From Sphingomonas rosea (GTDB lineage: Bacteria > Pseudomonadota > Alphaproteobacteria > Sphingomonadales > Sphingomonadaceae), in contig NZ_BAABBR010000001.1 in assembly GCF_039538065.1 (NCBI RefSeq), positions 782,501-846,500 of the forward strand: a DNA stretch of 64,000 nucleotides, given 5' to 3'. The translations under genes were made by a program, and so were the position numbers. Positions 10,642-20,141 of this stretch are shown piece after piece. A model generated the notes under the pieces. It saw only the letters and a program-made list of their open reading frames with translations, did not search any database and was not told the origin of the DNA. The first letter of the stretch is position 1. Each line of letters opens with the position of its first letter.

Positions 10642-11174
10642 ACCTCGAACTCGTCCCCGCCGGCATCAATCCGCCCGAGCAAATCAACGTCTTCATCGAA
10701 GTGCCGATCGGCGGCGAGCCGGTGAAGTATGAGCTCGACAAGAAGTCGGGCGCCATCTTCGTCGATCGCATCCTGCACACCGCGATGCGCTATCCGGCGA
10801 ACTACGGCTTCGTGCCGCACACGCTCGGCGAAGACGGCGATCCGCTCGACTGCCTGGTGATGAACCGCTGGCCGTTCATGCCGGGCTGCGTCGTCCGCGC
10901 GCGGCCGGTGGCGGTCTTGTTCCTCGAGGACGAGGCCGGCGGCGACGAGAAGCTGCTGGCGGTGCCCGACGTCAAGACGACCCCTTATTACGAGGACGTC
11001 AGCGAGGGCGACCACCTCCCCAAGATCGTGCTCGACCAGATCGCGCACTTCTTCACCCACTATAAGGACCTCGAGCCCGAGAAGTGGACCCGCGTCGGTC
11101 GCTGGGGCGGCCGCGAGGAGGCGATGCAGGTCATCGTCGACGGCCTCGAACGGGCCAAGCGCGAAGGCTTCTGA
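10638..11174 (+). CDS. ppa: Inorganic pyrophosphatase
   Basis: 178-residue family I soluble pyrophosphatase, hydrolysing PPi to two phosphates and so driving biosynthetic reactions. It has the Mg-binding signature EDGDPLDCLVM near residue 66 and the YELDKKSGAIFVDR segment with active-site Lys and Arg. It starts at GTG (10638) inside the stop of the M61 gene (GTGA). A strong terminator follows 6 nt after the stop. Length is normal. Confidence 0.98.
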   Translation: MNLELVPAGINPPEQINVFIEVPIGGEPVKYELDKKSGAIFVDRILHTAMRYPANYGFVPHTLGEDGDPLDCLVMNRWPFMPGCVVRARPVAVLFLEDEAGGDEKLLAVPDVKTTPYYEDVSEGDHLPKIVLDQIAHFFTHYKDLEPEKWTRVGRWGGREEAMQVIVDGLERAKREGF

Positions 11175-11180
11175 AACTGA

Positions 11181-11214
11181 AAAGGGCCCCGGTGACGAAC
11201 CGGGGCCCTTTTTT
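11181..11214 (+). terminator. Rho-independent terminator of ppa
   Basis: Perfect 12-bp stem (AAAGGGCCCCGG / CCGGGGCCCTTT) with a 7-nt loop, running into six T. It starts 6 nt after the ppa stop. The leading AAA gives it a weak reverse U-run, so it may also stop the convergent TonB-receptor transcript whose stop codon is at 11220. Confidence 0.93.
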
Positions 11215-11219
11215 GTCGG

Positions 11220-13763
11220 TCAGTTCGGGCGGCGGCCCTGCTGGCCTTCCTGGATCACGCTCCGGATGAAGCGGGTCGGCACGAACAACTTGCGGAAGGT
11301 GATCCCGACGGTCCGGCCGATCGGCTCGAGGCGATCGGGCTGGTAGGCGAAGGGAATCACCCCGCCGCTTCCGCCGCGGACCTTGGGCCGGGCGTTGAAG
11401 ACGTTGTTGATCTCGAACCGGACCGTGCTCCCACGGAAGAACGGCGCCTTGGTGACGAGGTCGAGCCGCTCGCCGAGATTGGCGAAGAGGCGCAGGTCGA
11501 GATCGGCGTAGGAGCCGAAGCGCAGATTGTCCCCGGCCGAGGCGACGCGGGTCGCGCTGCGCCAGTTGGCCTCGGCGCGAAGACCGATGCCGTTGTTGTA
11601 ATAGCCGCCCTCGACTTGGACCTGGTGGCGCGGACGACCGCCATTGGCGCCGGCCGCTTCGCCGCTCAGATAGTCGAGCTTGGGAAGACCCGGGCCAATG
11701 ATGAGTTCGTCGTTGAAGGTGACCGTGTGGGTCGCCGACAGGTTGAGACGGCCGCCGCGCCCGCCGGCCCCGAACGGACCGCCGCCGCCACCGCCGCGGC
11801 CACCACCACCGAAGCGGAAACCGCCGCCGCCCGGACCGCCCGGGGGGGGCGGCGCGGCGCCGTCGGCGGGGGGAGGCGGCGGGGGCGAATCGCCGCCGGG
11901 TGCTGCCGGGGTCGGGGTCGGGGTCGCCGCGGGTGCGGTTCCAGTCCCGGGCTGCGCCCCGGGAACCGGGAACTGGTTGCCGAAGCGCTGGCGGGCCTGC
12001 TGGACCAGCCGATTGATCGTCTCGGCCGAGGGCCGCTTGGTCTTGAGCTGCTTGTTGAAGTCGAAGCCCCAGCGCAAAGTGTCGCGGCGCGAGTAGTCGG
12101 CGTTGACGGGTCGCAGGTCGACGCTGAGTAGCTGGCCCGACCCGTCGCGGATGAAGCGGCTCGGGAAAGCGGCCTCGAGCGCGGCGGTGGCGGCAGGGAA
12201 ACTGATCTGCGGCCGGTCGACGCGCTCGTGGACGAATTCGGCGCGAAGATTGAGCCCAGGCTCGTCCGACAGCCGGTAGTTGCCGCCGATCTTGAACACG
12301 TTGCGACGATCGGCGTCGAGCGCGGGATTGCCCCCGGTCACCGTCGTCACCGACACCGTCTGCCCGCGCACCGCGTCAAAGAAGGGCACGCCGGTGGTCT
12401 CGAGGAACGGATCGCCGAGCTGCTGAAGCGAGGGGGCGCCTTCTTCACGGGTGAAGCTGGCGAGGAAGTTCAGCTTGGGGTCGGGCGACCAGTTGAGTCC
12501 GGCGCCGAGGCTGGTCAGCGTTCCGAAGTCGCTGAGCTGGTCGATCCCCCCGTTCAGATTGGCGGTCAGGCGCCCGATCTTCGACGCGCGCTCGGTGAGC
12601 GGCAGGTCGACGCTGGCGGAGCCCTCGGCGATCTGACGGTCGAACTTGCTCCTGACCGGCGTCCCGGCGCGCTGGCTTCGGCTGTCGATCGAAAGCGCGC
12701 TTACGCCCGCCTTCACCGTGATGTTCGAGGTGCCGGCGGGAAGCGTCATCAGCGGACCGGTCGCGGTCCCGTCGAGGCTGATCGTGCCGCGGCGCGAACG
12801 CGATTCGTCCAGGCGGACAGGCGTATCGCTGTTGCTCTCGGCATAATCGACATTGGCGGTGCCCGAGAGGCGCCACTTGTCCTTCTGCCCGTTGACCGAC
12901 GCGCCGAAGCCGAGCGTGTTGCTGGTGGTCGTGCGGCGGATGGGGTCGGTCGACAGCAAGCCGAGGGCGCTGGTGCCGCGCGTGCGCGACGCCTCGCCGG
13001 TCAGGGTGCCCGTGAAGACCTTGCTGATCGGGCGGCTGATCGTGCCCGACAGGTTCACCGCCTGCTGCGCACCGACCAGGGTGCGGAAGGGGCGGCTGTC
13101 GATGGGCTCGCCGACCCGCGCCGAAATGTCGCGTTCGGTCTCGTAGAGCGGATTGTTGCCGTTGATCCGGATGTTGCCGCTGGTGCGCGTGTCGTCGCGG
13201 ATCGTAAGCCGACCGACATTGGCACGGCCGCTGGCATAGCCGCCGTCGGTGGCGACCTGCCCGCCGACCTCGACATTGGTCGAGTTGAAGCGGCGGCGAA
13301 GGACGATGTTCACCACCCGCTGGTCGGCGGAATAGCCGTATTTGAGCGCGACTTCCTCCGGCAGGATCTCCATCCGCTGGATCGCTTCGGGGGGAAGGTC
13401 GCGAAGCTCGCGGAAGCCCGAGATGCGCTGTCCGTTGAGGAGGACCACCGGCGGGCCGCTGCTCCGGCCGCGCGCCGATCCGGTCTGCGCTGCGACCGAA
13501 TCGAGCAGTTCGGAGATGCTGGTCGCGCCGGTCGCGCGGATGTCGCGGCTGTCGAGGACGTTCTCCGCCGGGATGTTGCCGACCACCGAGCCGCGCGGGC
13601 GCTGACCCGTGACGGTGATCTCGCCTTCCTCGCTCTCCTCCTCCTCACTCGCCGGCGCGGGCGCGGGCTGCGCCTGGGCCGTCGTCGCGGGCGCGGTCGG
13701 CGCGGTCTGGGCCGCGGCCGGAACGGCGAGCAGGGCGGTCGAGGCAAGGAGGAAGGATTTCAT
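11220..13763 (-). CDS. TonB-dependent receptor with Pro/Gly-rich insert
   Basis: 847-residue outer-membrane protein. Order: signal peptide (MKSFLLASTALLAVPAAAQ), acidic linker (EEEESEEGEITVTGQ) typical of sphingomonad receptors, plug domain (residues ~55-190, with VVLLNGQRISGFRELRDLP), then a beta-barrel in which substrate-specific outer strands cannot be assigned. Residues ~600-675 form an insert of Pro runs followed by a GGGFRFGGGGRGGGG tract, probably a surface loop. Start at 13763; the in-frame extension to 13928 overlaps the divergent amidase. Substrate unknown: neither neighbour is a transport gene for a known siderophore or sugar. Confidence 0.85.
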   Translation of the reverse strand: MKSFLLASTALLAVPAAAQTAPTAPATTAQAQPAPAPASEEEESEEGEITVTGQRPRGSVVGNIPAENVLDSRDIRATGATSISELLDSVAAQTGSARGRSSGPPVVLLNGQRISGFRELRDLPPEAIQRMEILPEEVALKYGYSADQRVVNIVLRRRFNSTNVEVGGQVATDGGYASGRANVGRLTIRDDTRTSGNIRINGNNPLYETERDISARVGEPIDSRPFRTLVGAQQAVNLSGTISRPISKVFTGTLTGEASRTRGTSALGLLSTDPIRRTTTSNTLGFGASVNGQKDKWRLSGTANVDYAESNSDTPVRLDESRSRRGTISLDGTATGPLMTLPAGTSNITVKAGVSALSIDSRSQRAGTPVRSKFDRQIAEGSASVDLPLTERASKIGRLTANLNGGIDQLSDFGTLTSLGAGLNWSPDPKLNFLASFTREEGAPSLQQLGDPFLETTGVPFFDAVRGQTVSVTTVTGGNPALDADRRNVFKIGGNYRLSDEPGLNLRAEFVHERVDRPQISFPAATAALEAAFPSRFIRDGSGQLLSVDLRPVNADYSRRDTLRWGFDFNKQLKTKRPSAETINRLVQQARQRFGNQFPVPGAQPGTGTAPAATPTPTPAAPGGDSPPPPPPADGAAPPPPGGPGGGGFRFGGGGRGGGGGGPFGAGGRGGRLNLSATHTVTFNDELIIGPGLPKLDYLSGEAAGANGGRPRHQVQVEGGYYNNGIGLRAEANWRSATRVASAGDNLRFGSYADLDLRLFANLGERLDLVTKAPFFRGSTVRFEINNVFNARPKVRGGSGGVIPFAYQPDRLEPIGRTVGITFRKLFVPTRFIRSVIQEGQQGRRPN

Positions 13764-13867
13764 GAAGGCGCAAGTTCTCAGCTGTGAATGTGTTCCGCCG
13801 CCTTGTGCGCTTCCGCTGAACCTGAAATGTCTTGGCACAACGTCTTTCGACAAACGGGAGTCCTCAC

Positions 13868-15472
13868 TTGACCAACGGCCTTCGTGCGCTGCCTCTCGCT
13901 GCTCTGCTCCTCGCCGGATGCGCGACAACGACGACCGCGCCGCCGCCTGCCATGGCGGAAACGGTCAATTCCGGCGCTCCGCCGACCGTCCCGCCGCCCC
14001 CGCCGCCGATGATGGGTCCGGCGGAGAGCACCGTTGCCGCCGCGATCGACCGGATCAACGGGCGCGACGCCGAGCTCGGCGCGGTGATTGCGGTGATGCC
14101 CGACGCGCGCGAACAGGCGCAGCGGATCGACCGGCTGCGGATCGCGCCCGGCCCGCTCACCGGCAAGCCGATCCTGATCAAGGATAATGTCGAAGTCGCC
14201 GGCCTCCCGACCACCGCCGGAAGCCTTGCGCTCGCCGGCAACAACACCGGCCGCGACGCCCCCCTCGTGGCGAGGCTGCGTCAGGCGGGCGCGGTGATCC
14301 TCGGCAAGACCAACCTTTCCGAATGGGCGAACATCCGCTCGACCGCGTCCATCTCGGGCTGGAGCGCGGTCGGTGGCCAGACCCGCAACCCCTACGCCCT
14401 CGATCGCAATACCTGCGGCAGCTCGAGCGGCAGCGGCGCGGCGGTCGCGGCAGGCTATGTCGACTATGCGATCGGGAGCGAGACCGACGGGTCGATCACC
14501 TGTCCGTCGAGCTTCAACGGCGTGGTCGGGCTGAAGCCGACCTTGGGCTTCGTCTCGCGCACGCATGTCGTTCCGATCAGCCACTCGCAGGACACCGCCG
14601 GGCCGATGACCCGGACGGTCCGGCAGGCGGCCGAGATCATGAACGCCATCGCCGGCAGCGATCCCGCCGATCCCGCCACCAAGGACGCCGACGCGCACCG
14701 CTCGGACTTCACCGCCGGACTCTCGGCCGATGCGCTCAAGGGTCAGCGCGTGGCGGTGCTGCGCTTCGCGGGCGGGTTCGGCACCAACGCCCTGTTCGAC
14801 GCGGCGGTGGCGAGGCTGAAGGCGGCCGGTGCCGACGTGGTCGAGGTCAAGGACTTCAAGCCGTCGGGCAACTTCGGCGACGACGAATTCAAGGTGCTGG
14901 TCGCCGAGCTCAAGACTGACCTCAACGCCTATCTAGCGAGCAGTCCCGCCGCGATCCCGAAGACGCTGGCCGAGGTCATCGCCTTCAACGAGGCACAGGC
15001 CGCCGCGGAAATGCCGTTGTTCGGGCAGGAAATCTTCGAGATGTCCGAGAAGACCAAGGGTGTCGACGATCCGGCCTACGCCAAGGCGCGGGCGAACAGC
15101 CTCGCAATTGCCACTAAGGATCTCGACCGCCTGCTCAAGGACAATAAGGCAGTGGCGCTGGTCTTCCCGACCTATCCGGCGGCGTGGAAGATCGATGTCG
15201 TCAACGGCGACGTGTCGAACGGTGGAAGCAATGTCGGATCGATGGCGGCGGTGGCGGGCTATCCGCACCTGACGGTGCCGATGGGGTTGCTGCGCGGCTT
15301 GCCGGTGGGCCTGAGCTTCGTCGGGCCGCGCTGGTCCGACGCCAAGCTTCTCGCGCTCGGCAGCGCCTACGAGGCCGCGCGCGGCGAACTTCCGCGTCCG
15401 CGCTTCCTGCCGAGCATCGAGGCGGCGCCCGAATATGCGCCGTCACTCGGGCGGCAGACGGTCAGGCCGTAA
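13868..15472 (+). CDS. Amidase-signature lipoprotein
   Basis: 534-residue amidase-signature enzyme predicted to be lipid-anchored. The N-terminus has a signal peptide with lipobox LLLAGC. The Ser-cisSer-Lys triad is visible: Lys in KPILIKDNVEV, the Gly/Ser-rich loop CGSSSGSGAAVAAG, and the nucleophile region GSETDGSITCPSSFNG. A TTG start at 13868 is chosen because GGGAG precedes it by 7 nt and the signal peptide begins there; another TTG lies at 13832. Related proteins hydrolyse amides or peptides outside the cytoplasm; substrate unknown. Its 3' end overlaps the convergent SMR gene by 11 bp. Confidence 0.9.
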   Translation: MTNGLRALPLAALLLAGCATTTTAPPPAMAETVNSGAPPTVPPPPPPMMGPAESTVAAAIDRINGRDAELGAVIAVMPDAREQAQRIDRLRIAPGPLTGKPILIKDNVEVAGLPTTAGSLALAGNNTGRDAPLVARLRQAGAVILGKTNLSEWANIRSTASISGWSAVGGQTRNPYALDRNTCGSSSGSGAAVAAGYVDYAIGSETDGSITCPSSFNGVVGLKPTLGFVSRTHVVPISHSQDTAGPMTRTVRQAAEIMNAIAGSDPADPATKDADAHRSDFTAGLSADALKGQRVAVLRFAGGFGTNALFDAAVARLKAAGADVVEVKDFKPSGNFGDDEFKVLVAELKTDLNAYLASSPAAIPKTLAEVIAFNEAQAAAEMPLFGQEIFEMSEKTKGVDDPAYAKARANSLAIATKDLDRLLKDNKAVALVFPTYPAAWKIDVVNGDVSNGGSNVGSMAAVAGYPHLTVPMGLLRGLPVGLSFVGPRWSDAKLLALGSAYEAARGELPRPRFLPSIEAAPEYAPSLGRQTVRP

Positions 15473-15776
15473 GCTTCAATCCCGCGATCGCGCCGACCAC
15501 CACCAGAATCAGCAACAGGCGAACAGTGGTGGTCGGCTCGTCGAAAAAGGCCATGCCGACCAGCACCGTCCCGATTGCGCCGATCCCACCCCAGACGGCA
15601 TAGGCCGTCCCCATCGGGATTTCGCGCGCCGCACGCTCGAGCAAGGTCATCGAAGCGGTGACGCTGATGAGGAAGGCGAGCGTCCACGGCCAATTGCGAA
15701 AGCCCTCGACGAAGCGGAGCGAGGTGGTGAAGCCGACCTCGAACAGGCCGCCGAGGATAAGAAGAGCCCAAGCCAT
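15462..15776 (-). CDS. Small multidrug resistance (SMR) family transporter
   Basis: 104-residue inner-membrane protein with four predicted helices, the size of the EmrE/SugE family. The conserved membrane glutamate is at about residue 13 (GGLFEVGFTTSL), with the YAVWGGIGAIGTVLVG segment in helix 3. The N-terminus is closer to SugE/Gdx-type guanidinium exporters than to EmrE, but this is tentative. It stands alone rather than as the paired type. Its 3' end overlaps that of the convergent amidase gene by 11 bp. Confidence 0.9.
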   Translation of the reverse strand: MAWALLILGGLFEVGFTTSLRFVEGFRNWPWTLAFLISVTASMTLLERAAREIPMGTAYAVWGGIGAIGTVLVGMAFFDEPTTTVRLLLILVVVGAIAGLKLTA

Positions 15777-15848
15777 GGCGACGCTCTAGCCCCGCCTGTC
15801 GGCGAATTCACTAGACATGGCATCACGGGCCCGATTCACTGCCCCGCA

Positions 15849-16475
15849 ATGGCCCGAACCAACCTCGTCCCGCCGCGCTTTCTCGCCTTTCTGGCCGTGC
15901 TGGCGGGCGGCTGCGCGCTGCTGGTCCCGAAGCTGGGGCTCGAGCGCGGGACGCTGGCCGGGTTCGACATTGCGGCCCTGGTCTTCCTCGCGAGCACGAT
16001 CAGCCTGTTCGACGACAGCGCCGACGAAATGCGCCAAGCGGCGGCACGCAACGACGGCAACCGTCTCCTCCTGCTGCTCGTCAGCGTCGTGCTGGGCCTC
16101 GTGATCGGCGCCGCAACCGTGTCGATGCTGGTCGCCAAGGACGAGCTCACCATGCCCGACAAGTTGCTGGTGACGGGGTCGCTGGTGCTGGTGTGGTTCT
16201 TCGCCAACGCGGTCTTCGCGCTTCACTATGCGCATCTCTATTATCTGTCGGGCAAGGATGGCGACTGCGGCGGGCTCGAGTTTCCGGGCAAGGAGCCGCC
16301 GGACTTCAGCGACTTCGTCCACTTCGCCTTCACGGTCGGGGTCGCGGTGCAGACCGCCGACATCCAGATCAGCGCGCGGCGCATCCGGCGGATCGTGACC
16401 GTGCAGGCGATCACGGGCTTCTTCTTCAATCTGTTCGTGCTCGCGCTGACCGTTAACGTGCTCGCGGGCGGCTAG
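15849..16475 (+). CDS. DUF1345 membrane protein
   Basis: 208-residue integral membrane protein of the DUF1345 family with about five predicted helices and conserved segments LVWFFANAVFALHYAHLYY and GLEFPG. Function is not established. Start at 15849 (MARTNLVPPRF), directly before the first helix; the frame is open far upstream but there it is antisense to the SMR gene. The stop overlaps the convergent EamA gene in a shared CTAG at 16472-16475. Confidence 0.85.
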   Translation: MARTNLVPPRFLAFLAVLAGGCALLVPKLGLERGTLAGFDIAALVFLASTISLFDDSADEMRQAAARNDGNRLLLLLVSVVLGLVIGAATVSMLVAKDELTMPDKLLVTGSLVLVWFFANAVFALHYAHLYYLSGKDGDCGGLEFPGKEPPDFSDFVHFAFTVGVAVQTADIQISARRIRRIVTVQAITGFFFNLFVLALTVNVLAGG

Positions 16476-17383
16476 GGCGTTCCCTCGACCATCGGCGAGG
16501 CATGCCGCACCCTGCGCGTGGCAAGCAGGCACCCCGCGACGATCAGCGCGCCGCCGAGAATGGTGCTGAGGCCAAGCTCCTCGCCGTAGACGACCGCACC
16601 GAGCAGTGCCGCCCAGACGAAGGCGCTATATTCGATCGGCACCAGCGCCTGCGCCTCGGCCCGGCCATAGGCCCAGCTCAGGAGCGCAAGGCTCGAGATG
16701 GTGAGCGCCGAGGAGAGGACGAGGAGCGGCCACTGGGTCCCGCTCGGCAGCAGGGTCGCCGGCGGCGCGACGACCATCAGCACGGGCAGGCCGAGCGCCA
16801 GCCACCCGCCCGAGATCAGCGACTGGAAGAAGGTCACTTCGGCCGGCGCCGCGACCTGGCTCTGCTGGCGCATCAAGATGAGGTTCCAGGCGTAGAGCGT
16901 CGCCGAGAACAGGATCGCCGCGACCCCGTCGAGATGCCGCTCGCCCGCCGTGCCGAGGCGCGAGGCGACCAGCACGGCGACGCCTGCAAGGCCGAGGAGC
17001 GACGCGCCGATGGTGCGGGCGCCGATCTTCTCCTTGAGGAGAAGCGCGGCGAGAAAGAGCGCGATCAGCGGCGCGATGAAGCTCAGCGCGATCGCTTCGG
17101 CCATGGGCAGGCGTGCGAGGCCATAGAACCAGGTCACCGCCATCACCGCCGACACGCCGCCCCGCATCAGATGAAAGCGAAGCGCCGCCCGGCCCGGCCA
17201 GCCTTGCCGGTCTCGAAGATAGAAAGGCGCCGACAGGCTGACGCCGAAGACCTGCCGCCAGACCATCGCGACATAGGCGCCGAGCGCGGCCGACAGCCCC
17301 TTCATCGCCGCATCCATGCCCGCGAACAGCGCGATTCCGAGCGCTGCCGCGGCGAAGGGCAGAAGATGGCGATGGCGCGACAT
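16472..17383 (-). CDS. EamA (DMT) family transporter
   Basis: 303-residue inner-membrane protein with about ten predicted helices in two EamA repeats (residues ~10-140 and ~155-290). The second half of repeat one shows the typical PLIALFLAALLLKEKIGARTI signature, where an Ala/Leu helix is followed by E-K-I. Family members export amino acids, purines or other metabolites; substrate not predictable. The start at 17383 (MSRHRHLLPF) leads straight into the first helix. A second EamA transporter is encoded at 58257-59141. Confidence 0.9.
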   Translation of the reverse strand: MSRHRHLLPFAAAALGIALFAGMDAAMKGLSAALGAYVAMVWRQVFGVSLSAPFYLRDRQGWPGRAALRFHLMRGGVSAVMAVTWFYGLARLPMAEAIALSFIAPLIALFLAALLLKEKIGARTIGASLLGLAGVAVLVASRLGTAGERHLDGVAAILFSATLYAWNLILMRQQSQVAAPAEVTFFQSLISGGWLALGLPVLMVVAPPATLLPSGTQWPLLVLSSALTISSLALLSWAYGRAEAQALVPIEYSAFVWAALLGAVVYGEELGLSTILGGALIVAGCLLATRRVRHASPMVEGTP

Positions 17384-17424
17384 CCTGCAGCGACTAGGAC
17401 GCGTCGGGCGCGAGGCCAAGCGGC

Positions 17425-17991
17425 CTAGCGCAGCGTCATCACATCGCCGCGAACCGTGACTTCGGGGAACTGGCTGAGGAAACTTTGTCCGAGGAGGTTG
17501 GTGCTGGCGCCGTCGACGACTGCCGCCTGCATGCCCTCGACGGTGCGACCGCCGAGACGGACCCGATCGAGCTTGACGAACTGCCCGGTGAGCGCGCCGC
17601 CAGCGCCTTCGCCGACCACGCCGCTGCCGCTCGGGTCGAGGAGGACCCCCGCCCGGCGCGCATCGGCCTCGGTCATGGCGATGCCTGTTGCGCCGGTGTC
17701 GATCATGAACTCGACACTGGTCCCATTGACGTCGACGTCGGCGTAGAAGTGGCCGTTTTGGGCCCGGGTCAGCCGGACTTCGCTTCCCGCGGCGGAGGCG
17801 CTCGACGGCGAACTGCTGCTTCCCCAGCCGCGTGAGCTCGAGGGCGTCGTCGTCGGGGCGTTGTCGTCGCCGAACCAAGGCTCGGCGGCGGGGGCCGCGG
17901 CCGTGTTGCCTTCAGGCGCCCGCGAGCGGCCGGGCATCATGGCGCCGACCATGGTCGCGACGATGACGATGATGAAGAGCCCGCGCATCAT
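17425..17991 (-). CDS. Retropepsin-like aspartic protease, TIGR02281 type
   Basis: 188-residue membrane-anchored clan AA protease. An N-terminal hydrophobic segment (residues 3-19) is followed by a low-complexity Ser/Pro/Ala linker (25-70) and one retropepsin domain with catalytic Asp98 in FMIDTGATG, plus the later LLGQSFLSQF motif. As in retroviral proteases, the active enzyme would be a homodimer. Substrate unknown. Start MMR at 17991; the second Met is equally possible. Confidence 0.88.
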   Translation of the reverse strand: MMRGLFIIVIVATMVGAMMPGRSRAPEGNTAAAPAAEPWFGDDNAPTTTPSSSRGWGSSSSPSSASAAGSEVRLTRAQNGHFYADVDVNGTSVEFMIDTGATGIAMTEADARRAGVLLDPSGSGVVGEGAGGALTGQFVKLDRVRLGGRTVEGMQAAVVDGASTNLLGQSFLSQFPEVTVRGDVMTLR

Positions 17992-18031
17992 GACCGCCCG
18001 AGCTTAGGCGGACGCGGTAAAGAAGTGGTTC

Positions 18032-19177
18032 CTATTCGGCGGCGTCGAGGGCGGGCTGCTTGGCCGCTTCGGCGGCTTCGATCTCGGCCGCCTTGGCCTC
18101 GACCAGCCGGACGATATGATCGACCATGCCCTCGTCGGCGACATGGTGGTCGGTCACGCCCGAGAGGTAGACCATGTGCTTGCCATTGCCGCCGCCGGTC
18201 ACGCCGATGTCGGTCTCGCGCGCTTCGCCCGGCCCATTCACGACGCAGCCGAGGACCGACAGGCTCATCGGGGTGCGGATGTGCTGGAGCCGTTCCTCAA
18301 GCTTCTCGACCGTACGGATCACGTCGAAGCCCTGCCGCGCGCAGGACGGGCAGGAGACGACCCGGACGCCGCGGCTTCGGACGCCAAGCGTCTTCAGCAA
18401 TTCGTAGCCGACGCGCACCTCTTCCTCGGGCTCGGCCGAGAGCGAGACGCGCAGGGTGTCGCCGATCCCGCTCCACAAGAGCATGCCGAGGCCGACGCTG
18501 CTCTTCACCGTCCCACCGATCAGGCCGCCCGCTTCGGTGATGCCGAGGTGAAGCGGGCAATCGACCTGGGCGGCGAGCTCGGTGTAGGCGGCGACCGCGA
18601 GGAACACGTCGCTGGCCTTCACCGCGACCTTGTATTCACGGAAATCGTGGTCCTCGAGAATGCGAATATGGTCGAGCGCGCTTTCGACCAGTGCCTCGGG
18701 GCAGGGTTCGCCATATTTTTCGAGAAGGTCCTTCTCGAGGCTTCCGGCATTGACCCCGATGCGGATCGCGCAGCCATTGGCCTTGGCCGCGCGGACGACC
18801 TCGGCGACGCGCTCGGACGAGCCGATGTTGCCGGGGTTGATGCGCAGGCAGGCGGCGCCGGCGTCGGCCGCTTCGAGCGCGCGCTTGTAGTGGAAATGGA
18901 TGTCGGCGACGATCGGCACGGTCGACGCGCGGACGATTTCCTTCAGCGCAGCCGTGCTCTCGACGTCCGGACAGGAGACGCGGATGATGTCGGCCCCGGC
19001 CTCCTCGCAGCGGCGGATCTGGTCGATCGTCGCTTTCGCATCCGAGGTCAGCGTGTTGGTCATGGTCTGGACGGTGATCGGCGCGTCGCCACCGACCGGC
19101 ACGTTGCCGACCATGATCTGGCGGGACTGACGGCGCTCGATGTGGCGCCACGGACGAAGTGCGGACATGGCGTTCAT
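18032..19177 (-). CDS. ispG: 4-hydroxy-3-methylbut-2-enyl diphosphate synthase
   Basis: 381-residue GcpE/IspG, converting MEcPP to HMBPP in the MEP isoprenoid pathway. The N-terminal TIM barrel is recognisable from [14 protein letters not shown]. The C-terminal [4Fe-4S] domain supplies cysteines in VSCPSCARQ and in [16 protein letters not shown]. Length is standard for the single-module bacterial type. A second ATG 9 nt inside the gene (19168, MSALRPW) is an alternative start; neither has a clear Shine-Dalgarno. Acidic/Ala-rich C-terminal tail is unremarkable. Confidence 0.97.
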   Translation of the reverse strand: MNAMSALRPWRHIERRQSRQIMVGNVPVGGDAPITVQTMTNTLTSDAKATIDQIRRCEEAGADIIRVSCPDVESTAALKEIVRASTVPIVADIHFHYKRALEAADAGAACLRINPGNIGSSERVAEVVRAAKANGCAIRIGVNAGSLEKDLLEKYGEPCPEALVESALDHIRILEDHDFREYKVAVKASDVFLAVAAYTELAAQVDCPLHLGITEAGGLIGGTVKSSVGLGMLLWSGIGDTLRVSLSAEPEEEVRVGYELLKTLGVRSRGVRVVSCPSCARQGFDVIRTVEKLEERLQHIRTPMSLSVLGCVVNGPGEARETDIGVTGGGNGKHMVYLSGVTDHHVADEGMVDHIVRLVEAKAAEIEAAEAAKQPALDAAE

Positions 19178-19247
19178 ATAGAGGGCCGGCGTGACAACAC
19201 CAAGGCGGGACTTGCCAGTGGGTTAGCGGGCGCTAGAGGCTTGAGCC

Positions 19248-20141
19248 GTGCCGATCTTCCGCTTCCTGGCAGCGCTGCTCGCGCTGGCTGCCGCCGCTCC
19301 CGCGCCCGCTTATTGGGAATATACCCACCGTACCGTCGCGAGCATCGCGATGGCCGAGGTCCAGCCCGCGACTCGGGCGAGGATCCAAGCGCTGTTGCGC
19401 GAGGGCGCCCGGCTAGAGACGCCCGAATGCCCGACTCGCACGATCGAGGACGCCAGCGTCTGGGCGGACTGCATCAAGCCGTTGGGCGACCGCTTCAGCT
19501 ACCAGTCGAGCTGGCACTATCAGAACGTCAACGTGTGCAAGCCGTTCGACCTCAAGAGCGCGTGCAAGGACGGCAATTGCGTGTCGGCGCAGATCGAGCG
19601 CAACGCGCGCCTCCTTGCCGACAAGAGCCTGCCGGTACGCGAGCGGGTGATGGCGCTGGCCTATCTGGTCCACTTCGTCGGCGACCTTGCGCAGCCGATG
19701 CACGGCGGCGACAAGGGCGACCTCGGCGGCAACCGCGTGCCGGTCGCTTATGGCATCGTCAGCGGGAACGCCAATCTCCACGGCATCTGGGACGGCTGGA
19801 TCCCCGAACGCGCGGTGACCACGCCGCCGGGCGGTGCGAAGGGGCTGCTGGCCGGCCTGACCCGAGCTCAAAAGGCGGAGCTCGCCAGCGGGACGGTCGA
19901 GGACTGGAGCCGCGCCGCGTGGGAGAACAGCCGGAAATATGCCTATGGCACGATCCTCGGCGACCCCTGCCGCACACTCGGCAAGGACGAGCGTCCGACG
20001 CTGAGCGAAGCGCAGCTGCAGAGCCTCATTCCAGAGGTCCGGCGCGAGGTCACCGCCGGTGGCCTCCGCCTTGCCCGCTTGCTTGACGACGCGCTTCTGC
20101 GCGGGCTGGCGCCCGGGCAGAAGAAGCCGGCCGCCGACTAA
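19248..20141 (+). CDS. S1/P1-type nuclease
   Basis: 297-residue exported zinc nuclease of the S1/P1 family, degrading single-stranded nucleic acids and removing 3'-phosphate. After a signal peptide (residues 1-22) the mature chain would begin Trp-Glu-Tyr-Thr-His; in this family the N-terminal Trp itself binds zinc. Further ligands are in the HFVGDLAQPMHGGDKGDLGGN segment and in WDGW. It starts at GTG 19248. The stop overlaps that of the convergent hydrolase in CTAA at 20138-20141. Likely role: periplasmic nucleic-acid scavenging. Confidence 0.9.
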   Translation: MPIFRFLAALLALAAAAPAPAYWEYTHRTVASIAMAEVQPATRARIQALLREGARLETPECPTRTIEDASVWADCIKPLGDRFSYQSSWHYQNVNVCKPFDLKSACKDGNCVSAQIERNARLLADKSLPVRERVMALAYLVHFVGDLAQPMHGGDKGDLGGNRVPVAYGIVSGNANLHGIWDGWIPERAVTTPPGGAKGLLAGLTRAQKAELASGTVEDWSRAAWENSRKYAYGTILGDPCRTLGKDERPTLSEAQLQSLIPEVRREVTAGGLRLARLLDDALLRGLAPGQKKPAAD

